A stretch of DNA of 64,000 bases from Hymenopellis radicata (taxonomy: Eukaryota > Basidiomycota > Agaricomycetes > Agaricales > Physalacriaceae), in the NCBI GenBank assembly GCA_015501595.1, contig JADNRX010000013.1, positions 248,001 to 312,000 on the forward strand, written 5' to 3'. The position numbers were made by a program, and so were the translations under genes. The notes beneath the pieces were generated by a model. The model was given only the letters and a program-made list of their open reading frames with translations. It was not told where the DNA came from and ran no database searches. This document shows positions 50,798 to 62,680 of this stretch, piece after piece (position 1 is the stretch's first letter; each line of letters opens with the position of its first letter).

Positions 50798-51372
50798 GCT
50801 TCAAACTTGGCATTCCGCAGGCCATGAGACTCATTTGATTTACAGTGTGTGTACCGTTGGCAGTCCAAGCAAGATACCGTCTTCACTCGGAGACTGCTGT
50901 CGTAACGGTAACTGCCTTCGAGTTGGACTTGAAGGCCAAATTTGGAGAACATGCTCAACTTCTGTATGACGACCTTGGCGGAAGAGCACTGAAATTTGTT
51001 GGCTTGACCATGACTCGAGGTATACCGAAGATTCACCTCACTCATCGCGGCAACGCCTCGTTCCTATCGGCCATTTGCGGGTTAGTTCTTTCTTGTAAGT
51101 CATTGTCGCATGTCGACTTTCTCCGCTGATGCAAACAACAGACGCCTTTCAACCGTTTGCCTCATTGCGAAGGCGTGCACCTAAAACTCGTGTCATGATT
51201 GGTGTGCCGACTGAGCGATGATCGCGCCTTTGTGTAATGTGAAGCGAATGCTTTCACCGCCATTGTGATTCGAAACTCTTTGAGTCGGATTACGCAGTTG
51301 GCCGCGAGGTTTATAAGGCCGGCTCATGGCAAATGCTACTCATTCACTTTTACTTGACCAGCCACTTCTGCG
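50798..51372. other. Spacer with an unassigned open frame
   Basis: An open frame at about 50845-51129 (containing FELDLKAKFGEHAQLLYDDLG) could be a further exon of the F-box-like gene or a separate fragment. I do not recognise it. The last 200 bp look like promoter. Confidence 0.35.
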
Positions 51373-52517
51373 ATGGGCCGCTCTACTTTTGCTTCTTCTT
51401 CTTCTTCTAACCCCCCGGCTGGGGTATACTCGCGGGATCGCATTTACTCCTCTCCGATCGTAGAACGATCATCTTATGTTTTCAAAAACATTCATTTCAA
51501 CAATTTTACTTGCGCCACTTTTCTACGACGCGACATCAGCCATCTTGTACCCTCGACGTATCTGGATGCCTCTACAGAGCATCATTCGAGCGCGTTCGTC
51601 ATCCGTCCCGCGGGCCACAAAGGCCTCGGTGCGTTTACTCGCCGTGCCACTGCTCCTGGAAGCATACTTTTGTCGGAGCACCCGTTACTGGTGGTAGCAC
51701 GAACGTGTGGAGATGTATCCACGCTCCTGGGAAACCTGGAAATGGAGAAGTTTCTTGGGCTCGCCAACTCGAAGCGTTACGAGTATGATCGAGAGACTGA
51801 AGGGATTATGCAGACAAACGCGATCGAGATAGAGCTCCCTACGGAGGAAGGCACGATGGGTCATCACGCCGTGTTCCTCGACTTCAGTCGTGTCAATCAC
51901 AGGTGTGTGCTAAAATCCTCTTTTTCGTCCTGGGTACTGAGTCAGACCTTAGTTGTTCGCCCAATGCGCAATGGAAATGGGACGCGAAAACCTTTATGCT
52001 CACGCTTGAGGCCGTACGCCCGATTGCCAAAGGAGAGGAGATCACTGTACAGTACATTGATTCATGCGTCGATTATCGGCAGAGGCGCGACAAGTTAGCT
52101 TCGCTATACGGCTTTGATTGCCTCTGTCCGACATGCAGTCAACCCGACCACGAACGGAGCAATAAAGCGCGCCGTGAACTCCGGAACATCATGAGAAGGC
52201 TACCCAAGTTTGAATCCTGGTGTTCTTCGCGCGACATGCCAGATGATTACTTGATTAACCTGTCGGAACGGGCTCTCCAATTACGGGAGAGCGAGGGCCT
52301 TCAGCTTTTCGAATCCCGAAAGCACACTGACGACATGGCGATGTGCTATGCCGCGCTGGAAGATACCGATATGTTCAAGCTGCATGCACAGAAGGGGATG
52401 GAGCATAGGACAGGTGGGCCACTGGAGCATCGGCTGGTCCTCGAATGCTGGTTGGAGCAGCCTACTCATTTCCCTGTATGGGGAATGAGAAAGAGAGCTA
52501 CGAAAAAGATTGTATAA
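51373..52517 (+). CDS. SET domain protein (lysine methyltransferase-like)
   Basis: Two exons (51373..51902, 51953..52517), 364 residues, intact. The SET domain runs from GHKGLGAFTRRATAPGSILL through NHSCSPNAQWKW (the intron splits this motif after NH), RPIAKGEEITVQYID, to a post-SET cysteine set FDCLCPTCSQP. The N-terminal Ser-rich part (SSSSSNPPAG) has no MYND finger, so this is not a canonical SMYD protein. Targets are unknown; most basidiomycete relatives of this architecture are uncharacterised. Confidence 0.88.
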
Positions 52518-52629
52518 TGTTATTTATTCAATATTTAAATGCGAGAGTGGGTGACGCTGTGTGGCAAAAAGAGATGGCGGTGGTATCGGCCCGTGTGACC
52601 GAATTGCTCTTCCTTCTTTCCCCTCTCAT

Positions 52630-54043
52630 ATGTCGGTTCAGTTACCGCATGCTGTAGGCTCTCCATCCTTCCGCTCGTCACTGGCGGCGGCGTTATCCAC
52701 GACACGCCGCCGCCGCCCTAGGGTGCCCTTCTGGCAGGTTCCTGCCCATCGTGTGCCCACCCTTCGCCTATATCGGGCTTTACTACGACATTCCACGACG
52801 GAAAATGTACCATCCTACGCTCTATGGCATGCCAGCAACTTACCATATTCTTACGTTCTAGATTCGCGGCAGAATCAGCCACTTTTTCCGTGAAAACCAG
52901 TACTTAACCTCGACGAGTGAAGTCAAACAAGTTCTCAGGACAGCGTACAAAGTGGGTAAGACGTCCGCCAGCCTTTCAACTACTTGAACTGACTTTACTA
53001 GCTTCTGGACTCTTTTCGGTTATCGCTCTCTGACCCAAAGACTAAGAAAATCCTTGCACGCTACGACAGGATTCTTGAGGCTCAAAACAATAAAACGCGT
53101 TGGTTAAAGCAGGAGCAGGATGCATTGGTGCGTGACGTTGTATTCGCGCTGTGCCCTGCTCATGTCCCTTCCAGGATTGGATACATAGACTTCGCAATAG
53201 ACCCATCCTGACTGGTGCATTCATGCATTCCAGTATCGCGCTCCCTCCTTTACCGCGAATGAAGCCACAACCGCCCGCAATCTCTGGCATGATGCGTTAC
53301 CGACTACGGAAATATGAGGAAAAGTCAGTGCTTTCCTTCCTCGAACTGTTTGCTCGTCTCATAGATGCTAGAACGCAAAAGAGAGAGCGGATCAGTAGCC
53401 TTGTTGCGGACTTGAAGCACGAAGCGGACTTCGAATCACGTCTTATCGCGCCCAAGCAGCAGTTCTTCCAACCATTTATGAGCCAATGGGGTGAGCACTT
53501 ATGCATACTCTTGAGTTAGTTCTCAACAGCAGCGCAGCGGCTCCTCTCCACGCGGAGTATAAATTCCATCAAGCTTGGCTAACTGCTGCGATCAACCGCG
53601 GAAAGTCGACGTTTTCCCAACCACTTTTCAACCAAATCATCCAAGCACGCCGGGATAAGATAGCGAACAAAACGAAAGAGCGGAATCGAGAACGGGCCGG
53701 GGAGATCTTGAAGGGTACTGCGAAGCGAAGTGCCACGGGTCCTCCGGCTCATGTACTAGCCAAGTTCTCTCCTCGGCAGAAACAGTTCGCTAAGGACATA
53801 CGAATGGGCGTCTCTCAAGTTGGGTGCCACGGAATGGTCAAGTCAAGGAAGGGGATGAATCTTGAGCCCCGCGAGAGGCAATCCAGGAAAACTGATAGAG
53901 GAGAAGAGACATGGAGCGTCTTAGATGGAAGATGGGTCAACGCCACAGATGAAAAGCGGTTGGACAGACGCTGGGTCGAGATCGCCGAGGAGAATCACCG
54001 GCGTCAACAGGCGGCTAACAAGGCCGAGTCATTGGACTCTTGA
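52630..54043 (+). CDS. Mitochondrial LYR-motif (complex 1 LYR family) protein with long C-terminus
   Basis: Exons 52630..52806, 52862..52951, 53002..53127, 53175..53490 and 53538..54043 give 404 residues in exact frame. A basic Arg-rich N-terminus (TTRRRRPRVPFW) is a likely mitochondrial presequence. The LYR motif is VPTLRLYRALLRHS, followed by RISHFFRENQYLTS. LYR proteins bind acyl-carrier protein and Fe-S or respiratory assembly factors. The 300-residue extension (RYRLRKYEEKSVLSFLELFA; many RxxKR and Arg/Glu segments) is not a standard LYR feature; it recalls RNA-binding mitoribosome factors but I cannot assign it. Confidence 0.75.
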
Positions 54044-54049
54044 CGCCGA

Positions 54050-55140
54050 TGCGCACACCGCTTGGCTCTCCATTGTTGGTTTCGGCATTTGTGGCGTCGG
54101 GTCTGTTCGCGCTTTACTCATACGCTACGAAGCTGACCCGAAGAATGGCTCTATTTTAGGCCGGGGCCATCCTCGGTCCGCATCATTCTCGGTCGACTCA
54201 AAGCTAGAGTTCCTTCCTATGAGCTCCTGAACATGTACAGTCGCTGGCTTGCCTTATGTACGACTTATCGTCCACGCTCAGGCAACTTCTGTTTTATTTT
54301 AGGCATATTACAGAGCGTCTGCGCGATTGCATTTTTGGAAGGATCAAGGATGTCACAGCTGAGCAGGTCGATGCCCTAGTCGAACACTATCGCGGAGTTG
54401 AAACCATAAACTTTCTACTCGCCATATTCCCACACCAATACCACCCGCCTGCTTTAACTTATGTGTACTACGGCGGAGACGCCAATGATACCCGGCGAAC
54501 ACGGGCAAAAACCTCACGGAAACGGCGCCTACGCCCAACTGTGGTAGCCCAATGACGAGAGGAAGGTCCCCAAAAACCTCGCCACTAAGTGTATAGGTCT
54601 CGAAGTGGCCTTCTGGCCGCCTTAGCAATCCAGATCTCGTAGCCCTTATCTTAATGGTAGCGGTGGCATGTGGGATGGGTAACGGCGCGAATGGTTCTCG
54701 TTCCGCTTGCGTTCCGCACTGCACCACCATCAATGTCATGACAGCAGCCCTTTTGAATGTGGAAACATTATTTGGACTCATTATCCGCATTCATGTATGG
54801 GCGTAATGTGGTAAGTTCAAACTCGGGCCATTTTCTTAGCTGACGGGTCCTCAACCTCATCCAGAATCAAGATTCGCTTCCGATTCCCTTCTTCTCGTGA
54901 TTGGCTTATTTCTGGGGCTCTCAGTCTTGGCGTCAAGTCTTACTGCTATCATCTGCGTGAAATACTACTGGGAGTTTTGGGGACGAAGCAGACACCAAAG
55001 CGATCCGAAGAGCTTTTTATTTACATGGTACTTGTCGAGGGCAGAACAGAATAGTGGGTGGTCATTGCACCATTACCAGTTCATGAGCGATATTGACATG
55101 CTTCTTGACAGTTCCTTTAATCGCATCACGGCTGTAGCTT
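54050..55140 (+). pseudogene. Decayed partial copy of the nitrate transporter (NRT2) 3' half
   Basis: Colinear, same-strand similarity to the 3' half of the NRT2 gene located 2.3 kb downstream. CTCGGTCCGCATC at 54173 matches 56577. GTACGACTTATCGTCC...TTTTAGGCATATTACA matches 56688-56742. GGGTAACGGCGCGAAT matches GGGAACGGCGCGAAT at 56850. GGTAAGTTC..ACTCGGGC and the final membrane helix region are shared as well. It is interrupted by stops and indels, with a non-homologous stretch near 54360-54620. It looks like a remnant of a tandem duplication. Confidence 0.75.
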
Positions 55141-55293
55141 AGCGCTCATTATGTATATCCGAGCAGTGTACCAGTAAGTCCTCGATAGCGCCCTGGACGA
55201 TCTGGCTCCCACGGTGATGCTTTGTGTACGGAATGTGGAGGTATAAACGTTCTTACTTCCTCTTCATCCAAACAACGAACACAGTCCTTGATT

Positions 55294-57173
55294 ATGGATC
55301 AAATCAACGAGCAAAAATCACCCCAGGAACCTCAATCAACGCTGGCAATCCGACAGCCGCCTTCATTCTCCCTCTCCCACCTCTGGTCTGCACCGATTGT
55401 CAACCCAGTCAATCTCAAATCATACACGCTTCCGATATTCAATCTGCGGTCCTCCTATGCTTGGACGCTGCATTTGTCTTGGTTGGACTTTTTCGTAGCA
55501 TTCCTCAGGTATCGTGTCAACCTAGTACGACTTCAGTGTTAATCCTGACATCGTGAACAGTTGGTTTGCCTTCCCGCCTCTTATTCCCGAAGCCATACGA
55601 GTCGACCTCCAGTTGACCCCGAATCAAATCGCAAACTCTAATATCGTCGCGCTCACTGGGACCTTGGTCGTACGCATCTTCGTCGGTCCTGCTGTAGATC
55701 GTTTCGGCCCTCGCATTGTAATGGCGGTCCTACTCCTCCTCGGGGCGATACCGTCGGGCCTTGCTGGCACCGTCACGTCTGCAAGCGGCCTCTATGCTGT
55801 GAGATTCTTCATTGGTATCCTCGGAGGTACCTTCGTTCCTTGTCAAGGCAATGCTTCTCGCGACTTGTACTCTGTTCGTTCTGACTTGAACGTATTAGCT
55901 TGGACTTCAGTCTTTTTCGATATGGTTAGAGTCCTCGTGAATGATATTTATCATTCTCTTATCATCTGCAGAACATCGTTGGAACCGCTAATGCATTGGT
56001 CGCCGGCTGGGGTAATGCGGGGGGCGGAGCCACGTATGTTTCCTCCTCCCCGCTTGCTTGGTCTCATTCTCACTTCTCAGTTATGCTATAATGGTCTCTT
56101 TATATGAGAATTTACGGCGACAAACGGGCATGCACAAGGCCTGGCGAGTCGCCTTCGCTGCCGTACCAGTCCCAGTCTTGATTTTCGTTGCTGGTATTAC
56201 CCTCCTATTTGGCTCCGATCATCCTGCCGGAAAATGGTCTCAAAGGTCTGTCAAGTTTGAGACCACGGAGGATCATTTGACCTGTTTTCTCTAGACACGA
56301 TGCAGTCGAGCTACCTCCTCGACATGCCGCGACTGACTCTATCGCCAATGTGAAGAAAGACAGTACGGTCGTGACAGAAGTCGACGTAGCCATCAACGAA
56401 TCGCTAACGAGAGAGAGCGCAAAAGAGATCCTGATCAATCCTCTGACTTATCTTCCTGCTCTAGCCTAGTACGCGCATTCTCTCCCATGGACTTTCTTCC
56501 ATTGAGTTGATCACCTACAGCATGACTACCTTTGGATTCGAACTTGCTGTAGACTCTATTTTGGCAGAGGTTATTCTCGGTCCGCATCCGCTCTCGGTCA
56601 ACTCAACGCTGGATATCTCGCCTCCGTCTACGGGCTTCTGAACATCTTCACACGCCCATTAGGCGGCCTCGTTGCTGACTTGCTTTATGCACGATTTGGC
56701 GTCCAGGCTAAGAAATACTTCTGTCTTATCTTGGGCATCTTACAAGGTGTCTTCACGATTGATTTGGCAAGTTCCTTCAGGGTTCTGCCAGTTCAGATCT
56801 AGCAGTCATGATGGTTCTTATCGTATTCATGGCGGTAACGTGTGAAATGGGGAACGGCGCGAATTTCTCTCTTGTTCCGCACTGCAACATCTACAACAAC
56901 GGTGTCATGTCCGTCACATTTTCTGATGGTGCAGAGACTGTTCCAACTCATTATCTGTATTCATACAGGACTGGAATCGTCGGAGCGTTCGGTAATTTGG
57001 GCGGAATTTGGTAAGTTCGTACTCGGGCATTTTCTCAGCTGATTACTCCTCATGCAAGTTTCGCCTTGATCTTTCGATTCCGTTCTTCTCGTGGTACCGG
57101 TTGGCTTATCTCTGGTGGCCTCACTCTTGGCGTTAATGTCTTACTCCTACTATTTCCTTCGCCGCCCGTGTGA
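55294..57173 (+). CDS. NRT2: High-affinity nitrate transporter, NRT2/NNP family
   Basis: Major facilitator for nitrate uptake. Order seen: [40 protein letters not shown] (motif A), [20 protein letters not shown], the nitrate signature region [14 protein letters not shown], a central loop, ALAYLTTFGFEL-type TM7, [36 protein letters not shown], and a C-terminal helix ending [10 protein letters not shown]. Intron 55848..55898 starts with GC (CAAG|GCAATG), needed for [11 protein letters not shown]. One base is missing near 56566-56571. The gene lies 268 bp upstream of nitrate reductase on the same strand. Induction by nitrate and nitrogen limitation is expected from the pathway. Confidence 0.92.
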
Positions 57174-57441
57174 GAAGCGACTGGGAGCTGTGGTCGGGCG
57201 AGGCATACACTGACAGCGATCTGAAAGGGCTTGATCCTTATATGTTGCATGTTACTTAAAAAAAGACGATAACGGATGCTCCGTACCATTGCCATTTAGG
57301 AAGCGACTGACGTACTTCCTGGCAGTTCCTTGGGCAGCAGGTGCGACTTGACTTCTCATATAAAGTTCGCGAAGACACCCAATGCTCCATAACACTGTGA
57401 TCTGCCTTTCGCCGATATCTTTCACCCGTTCTCCTGTAAAC

Positions 57442-60400
57442 CATGTCATCTAATTCGAGTTCAGAGAGTGATACTGCTTCCGATTCCTCATTCACCAGTC
57501 CACCGACTACCCCCAGGGATGGTAGTACCTCAAATGTCGCTGAGGCCGTTTGCGCCCTTGGTAACGTGCCAAGCATTCTTCGTGGTCTTCTGCCCGTTGT
57601 GTCCTCTAATGCGTATGACGAACGGGATGTCGGTACTCCCGACGAATGGGTGCAGAGAGACCCACGGCTTATCAGACTGACCGGCAAGGTATGACTGTAT
57701 GGGCGTCTGTTCTGGGTCACAGTGGTTGCTTAACAATCCTCTATATAGCATCCACTAAATGCTGAAGCCAAGCTTCACACTTTGTTCAATGCGGTGAGCA
57801 CTATTCGTATACCATGTAACTGGCATATACTGATAAAATGCAAGGGCTTCGTGACGCCTACAGAACTCTTCTTTGTCCGTTCACATGGCGCGGTTCCAAA
57901 GATCGAAGATACAACGCTAGACAATTGGAAGGTCTCCGTCGTCGGGTGAGGAGTTCAACTGACCAAGTCGACGAGTTACCAACTTGGCCTTGTAGGCTTG
58001 TAGCAAATCCCATGGAGTTATCTGTCCGGGAGCTTCAATCACAGTTCCCAGTTGTGACCTTACCTATCACCCTAGTTTGTGCAGGAAGTGAGTTAATTCT
58101 CTGATTATCGTTGTAAGTGACATGCTGAGCATTCGTAGACCGTCGAAAAGAACAGAACATCGTTCGGAAAGGTCTTGGATTCAATTGGGGTGCAGCCGGA
58201 GTGAGCACGGCATTGTTCACGGGTGTCTATCTAGCCGACGTCTTGGAGGCCGCTAAACCGACATCTTCGGGCTCCGGCGCGCGTCCAAAACATGTTATAT
58301 TCGAAGGCGGAGACTCGTTGCCGCAAGGGCCTTACGGTACGAGCCAGCGATTGAGCTGGGCTCGTGACAAGTCGAGGGGAATTCTCATAGCTTGGGCAAT
58401 GAACGGTTTACCTCTCACACCCGACCACGGCTTTCCTATTCGTGTCGTTGTACCAGGCCAAATTGGAGGGCGAAGTGTTAAATGGCTCAGAATGGTCAAG
58501 GTTTCGGATGAGGAATCTCAACATTATTTGCACGTACGTGGCGGATTCTGTTCCTCGTCGACATCCAGACACTGCTCATCACGATCACAGTTCTATGATA
58601 ACAAGGTGCTACCGACGCAGGTCACCCCTGAGCAAGCGAAACAAGAGGACAGGTGGTGAGCGATTATTGACTTGAGCAGTCGAGCGAAGTCAATCATGGT
58701 GACCTTCACATTACAGGTGGCATAATCAGGCGTACATTATCAACGACTTGAATGTCAATTCTGCTATCGCACAACCTGATCACGACGAAGTGTTGGACTT
58801 GACTTCCTCGTCGGCCTATGCCATCAAAGGCTACGCGTATTCAGGTGGCGGCCGGCGAGTAACACGCGTAGAAATATCGCTGGACGAGGGCGACACATGG
58901 AGACTTGCTGAGATCACGTAGTTCGTATGCCTTCCCCTTCGTTTCAAACCAGAATTGATGTGTGGGTTACGTTCAGCCCGGAAGATCTCTGTCGTGAGAT
59001 CATGCAAGTCGATCAGTCCTTGTATGGCACCTTTGACGCTGCAGAACGAGATACATGCCTTTGCTGGTGCTTCTGGACTTATTGGGTTCCGACGTCAGCG
59101 CTCAAAGACGTCTCAGCAGTCATGGTTCGAGCTATGGACGAAGCACTCGCTTTACAACCAAGAGATATGTGTATGTCCGTGTATTCATTCAGTGTCGTAG
59201 TCAGTCCTGATCTTTTTGCAGACTGGAATGTGCTCTCCATGATGAAGTATGTCGAACCTCCTATTCTATGAATTTTATTCTCATGTGTTGCTCCCAAGCA
59301 ACTGGTGGTTTCGTGTCGCGGTTCATCACATGGACTGCAGCACGGTCCGTTTTGAGCACCCGACGTTGGCTGGCACAGCATCGGGGGGATGGATGGAGCG
59401 CCTGAAGAGCGAGGGTCAAGATATTCTCAAGCCGAAGTTCGGACGCGAGGCAGCATCTGTTCCACACGTGCAGCCTCAAGACAAGGAAGTTATCATGAAG
59501 GGAACGCATGTTGATCGCACGATAACCCTCGAACAGCTGCAGGCGCACCGCAATCTCGAACGACCCTGGTTCGTAGTTCAAGGAGAAGGTATGTGACATT
59601 TGTTCTCCTCTGAGAGATACATTCGAAAAACGTATTCCCAGTCTACGATGGCACTGCCTTTCTCAAGGACCACCCTGGTGGCCCGGACTCTATCACTCTC
59701 GTTGCGGGGGAAGATGCAGTATGTCATTTCAACTGCCAATAGCCTTGTAACACATTTGCGTATATAGACTGAGGATTTCATGGCGATACACTCTTCGGCC
59801 GCAAAATCACAGTTAGCGGAGTACGCCTTGGCCGTATTAACCGTTCTAGAGATTATCTGACAGTACACACTAGTTTCCACATTGGCACGCTAGTGCAGAG
59901 CGCGGCGGATCATTCACAAGCAATCGAAACTATCGACAGCCTCGAACCTTCCTCTACCTTTCTCGTAAGAAACAAATGGAAGTCCGCCACACTCTCTGCA
60001 ATCTACTTTGTTTCCCACGATACCAAGCTCTTTCGATTCGATCTAGGAAGTCGGGCTCAAGCTCTGGGACTCGCAAGTACACCAACATGTTTCCAAAGTT
60101 GCTGACTGATTTTACGTTCTATAGGCCATTGGGCAACATCTGTTTGCGCGAGTCAAGCGAACGATCAGGACCCCGGACGGCGCGACTGAAAGTCAAGTGG
60201 TCCAAAGAGCGTACACGCCCGTATCAACGCTGGATGCAAATGGGCATGTCGATCTCTTAATCAAGTTGTATCTCCCGAATCAGGAATGGCCATCGGGAGG
60301 GAAGATGAGTGTGTAAGATACCTTCCAAGCTTCCTGCTCGATCGTTGGCTCAGGATACATCTAGCGAACTTAGCAAACTACGCATCGGCGACCAGATCGA

Positions 60401-61015
60401 GCTCAAAGGTCCTTTTGGATCCTTTGTCTGGCGAGGTCGAGGTACAGCCAGCTGGCGAGGGCAGACATAGCTGTCTCGAAACTAGCAATGATCTGTGGTG
60501 GAAGCGGTATCACACCCATCATACAAGTATTGCGAGGGGTTTTCAACGATCAGGACGACCATAAGACCGAAGTGTGGCTCATCGACGCTAACAAAACTGA
60601 AGAGGATATCAGTGAGTTATGTCCTCCACGTTCTTAGTGAATCTGATCAATCATCAGTTTTTCGCGACGAACTCGATATGCTTGCGGATAAGGCTGGCGG
60701 TCGCTTGCGTTTGCACCATGTTTTGAGTGAGCATTGACCCTCACGCCACAACCTTCAGCCTTCACAATATGCAGGTCGTACCAAGCCTCGGGGGTGGCCG
60801 TATTCAAGCGGATTGGTAAACCAGCAAATCATGGCCGATCATCTTCCTCCGCCATCCCTAGACGTATTGGCTTTAGTCTGTGGACCCGACCCCATGGTGA
60901 ATCTTACAGTGAAACCAGTGTTGGTGAGTTGGACAGGTCTGTCTCGCAAGCTCCTGGCTCAATATTCTAGGTAAAACTGGGGTGGGACGTTGATGAGCAG
61001 GTGGTGATATTCTGA
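57442..61015 (+). CDS. NAR1: Nitrate reductase [NAD(P)H]
   Basis: Cytosolic molybdo-haem-flavoprotein reducing nitrate to nitrite. Many short exons. Domain order is complete. The Ser/Thr-rich N-terminus is followed by the Mo-pterin domain (LITLVCAG..NRRKEQN, with the Mo-ligand Cys; [49 protein letters not shown]). Next is the dimer domain ([59 protein letters not shown]). The cytochrome b5 domain has haem ligand motifs FLKDHPGG and MAIHS. The FAD domain has [10 protein letters not shown] and the NADPH domain has CGPDPM. The end [10 protein letters not shown] is typical. No frame break noticed in the exons I checked. Confidence 0.95.
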
Positions 61016-61121
61016 GCAGGGAACACGCCACCTGAGATGCGATGATTCGAAGTACTATCAGAGTACAAGTAAGTATATGAATACCGATGCACTCAACTAC
61101 AACGATTTTGTATCCAAGGTA

Positions 61122-62680
61122 TCATGATTTCCGTTTTATCACGCGGTCCGTCAATGATGCCAACGCGGCCTTCGCGTCGGTGTCGGGAAGAGGATCTAAA
61201 ACCTTTTTGGCTTGGTTTGCATATGCAAACGCAAGATTTCGAGTCCGCTCAACGCCCGACGAGCGGCGAACGAGTTCGCGTGCCTAACATACGTGAGAAT
61301 TGAAAGAGGTCTGAGAGACTAATCAAACTGACCCTCTCAACATCTCCTGATTCTTTGAACTTTCTATCGATGAGAGGTCCAATTTCAGGATGTTCTTCCC
61401 ATGCGAACAGCGCAGGACCCGTCGCGAGCCCCAATTGCAAGTCAGCACCCCCCGGTTTCCCCAGCGTTGCTTCTCCCGCTTCATAGTCCAGAATATCATC
61501 CACAAGCTGTGATAGAGATCCATCAGCATGATGTAGCCCTTGGACAATTCACTGACCTGGAACGCAATTCCTAGGTTCCTCCCATATGCGTATGCGACTT
61601 CTCCGTATATCTGTCCTTCTTGACAGCCTCCAAGGACAACGGCACCTCGAGCGCCCTTGGCCATCAGGCTAGCCGTTTTCATGTATGTTTTCTGTAAATA
61701 CACTCTCCAAGCCAGATTTGGAGCGGGTGCCTCCTGCATCTGCAAGATTTCACCTTCAACTAAATTGGACATGATGCTAGCAATTAATTCCACGACTTCG
61801 GGATCACCGAGGCGCGCGAGAGCAGCACTGGCGCGGCCCAAGATGAAGTTACCGCCCAATACTGATAACTTTGTGCCGTATGCCTCTGGCGCAGATGCTG
61901 CTCCTCGGCGTAGCGGAGACTGGTCTATCACATCGTCATGTAGAAGGGAAGCGGCGTGAATCATTTCGACAATCTGAGCGAGACGATTTTGAGTTGGAAG
62001 GATGGCGGTAGATTCCATCAAATCCGCGTCTGGAGGAAGTGATTCTGATTGACTACCGTTCTGTGGGTCCCACTCTATTGAAAAGGGCGCTGTCTTGGTC
62101 GAAATAGACGGATTGTAGTCCGTCAAGACATCTGCGCGTGACAGAGGCTGATCGAGGTCAATGGCGGACTCGGAAAGCTTCTGGCTCCAGCCGTGACCGA
62201 GTCCGTTGGTGGCCTTGGCAAACAAAAGGACAATGAGCGGTCGGAGCTGCTTGGACGGCTGGCGAAAGTAGTATTTCGCGATTTCGTCCAGATTTTGGTT
62301 GGATGAGCCGAGCAAGCTGATTAGAGCGCTGCGCACTTGGGAGAGCGGCTCCGCGACGAGTTGAAAAGGGTCTGTTCGTACCGCTGTCGACGACAGACGC
62401 GAAAATTCGAGGAAGACAGCATGCCGACACCGAGGAGGGCCAAAGTACAGATGGGATATTCGGTTTGACGCCTTGAAATATAGATGTATCACGCAGCACG
62501 CCAAAGAAAACAACGTGAATGGCGTACTGGTGCTCCGAGAGGTCTTTTCTCTGTGCGCGATGTTGAGCCAAAGAACGACGACGCGTTGAACAAGCGTTGA
62601 CTATTTGGTAATGACAGTTGGGAAGGGCGGGACATTCGAGGGCGGCGTGGTATGGAATGTCGGAGACGGGTGGAGCTCAT
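61122..62680 (-). CDS. COQ1: Polyprenyl diphosphate synthase, mitochondrial (ubiquinone side chain)
   Basis: Makes the long isoprenoid tail of coenzyme Q. Both Asp-rich motifs are present: LLHDDVIDQSPLRRG (FARM) and FQLVDDILDYE (SARM), with KYYFRQPSKQLRPLIVLL and KTASLMAKGARGAVVLGG between and before them. The C-terminus is SSGVERTRNLAFAYANQAKK...RVIKRKS. The start at 62680 (MSSTRLRHSIPRRPRM) gives a basic mitochondrial presequence; a second ATG at 62635 is possible. The first intron (about 62500-62400) is not precisely placed because the conserved part begins only at TDPFQLVAEPL. It is convergent with nitrate reductase (106 bp apart). Confidence 0.92.

Noticed and set aside
52203..52320. tRNA-like T-loop strings (TTTGAATCC, TTCGAATCCC)
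   Set aside because: They lie inside the intact SET exon and lack acceptor-stem and anticodon pairing. No tRNA gene could be supported anywhere in the window.
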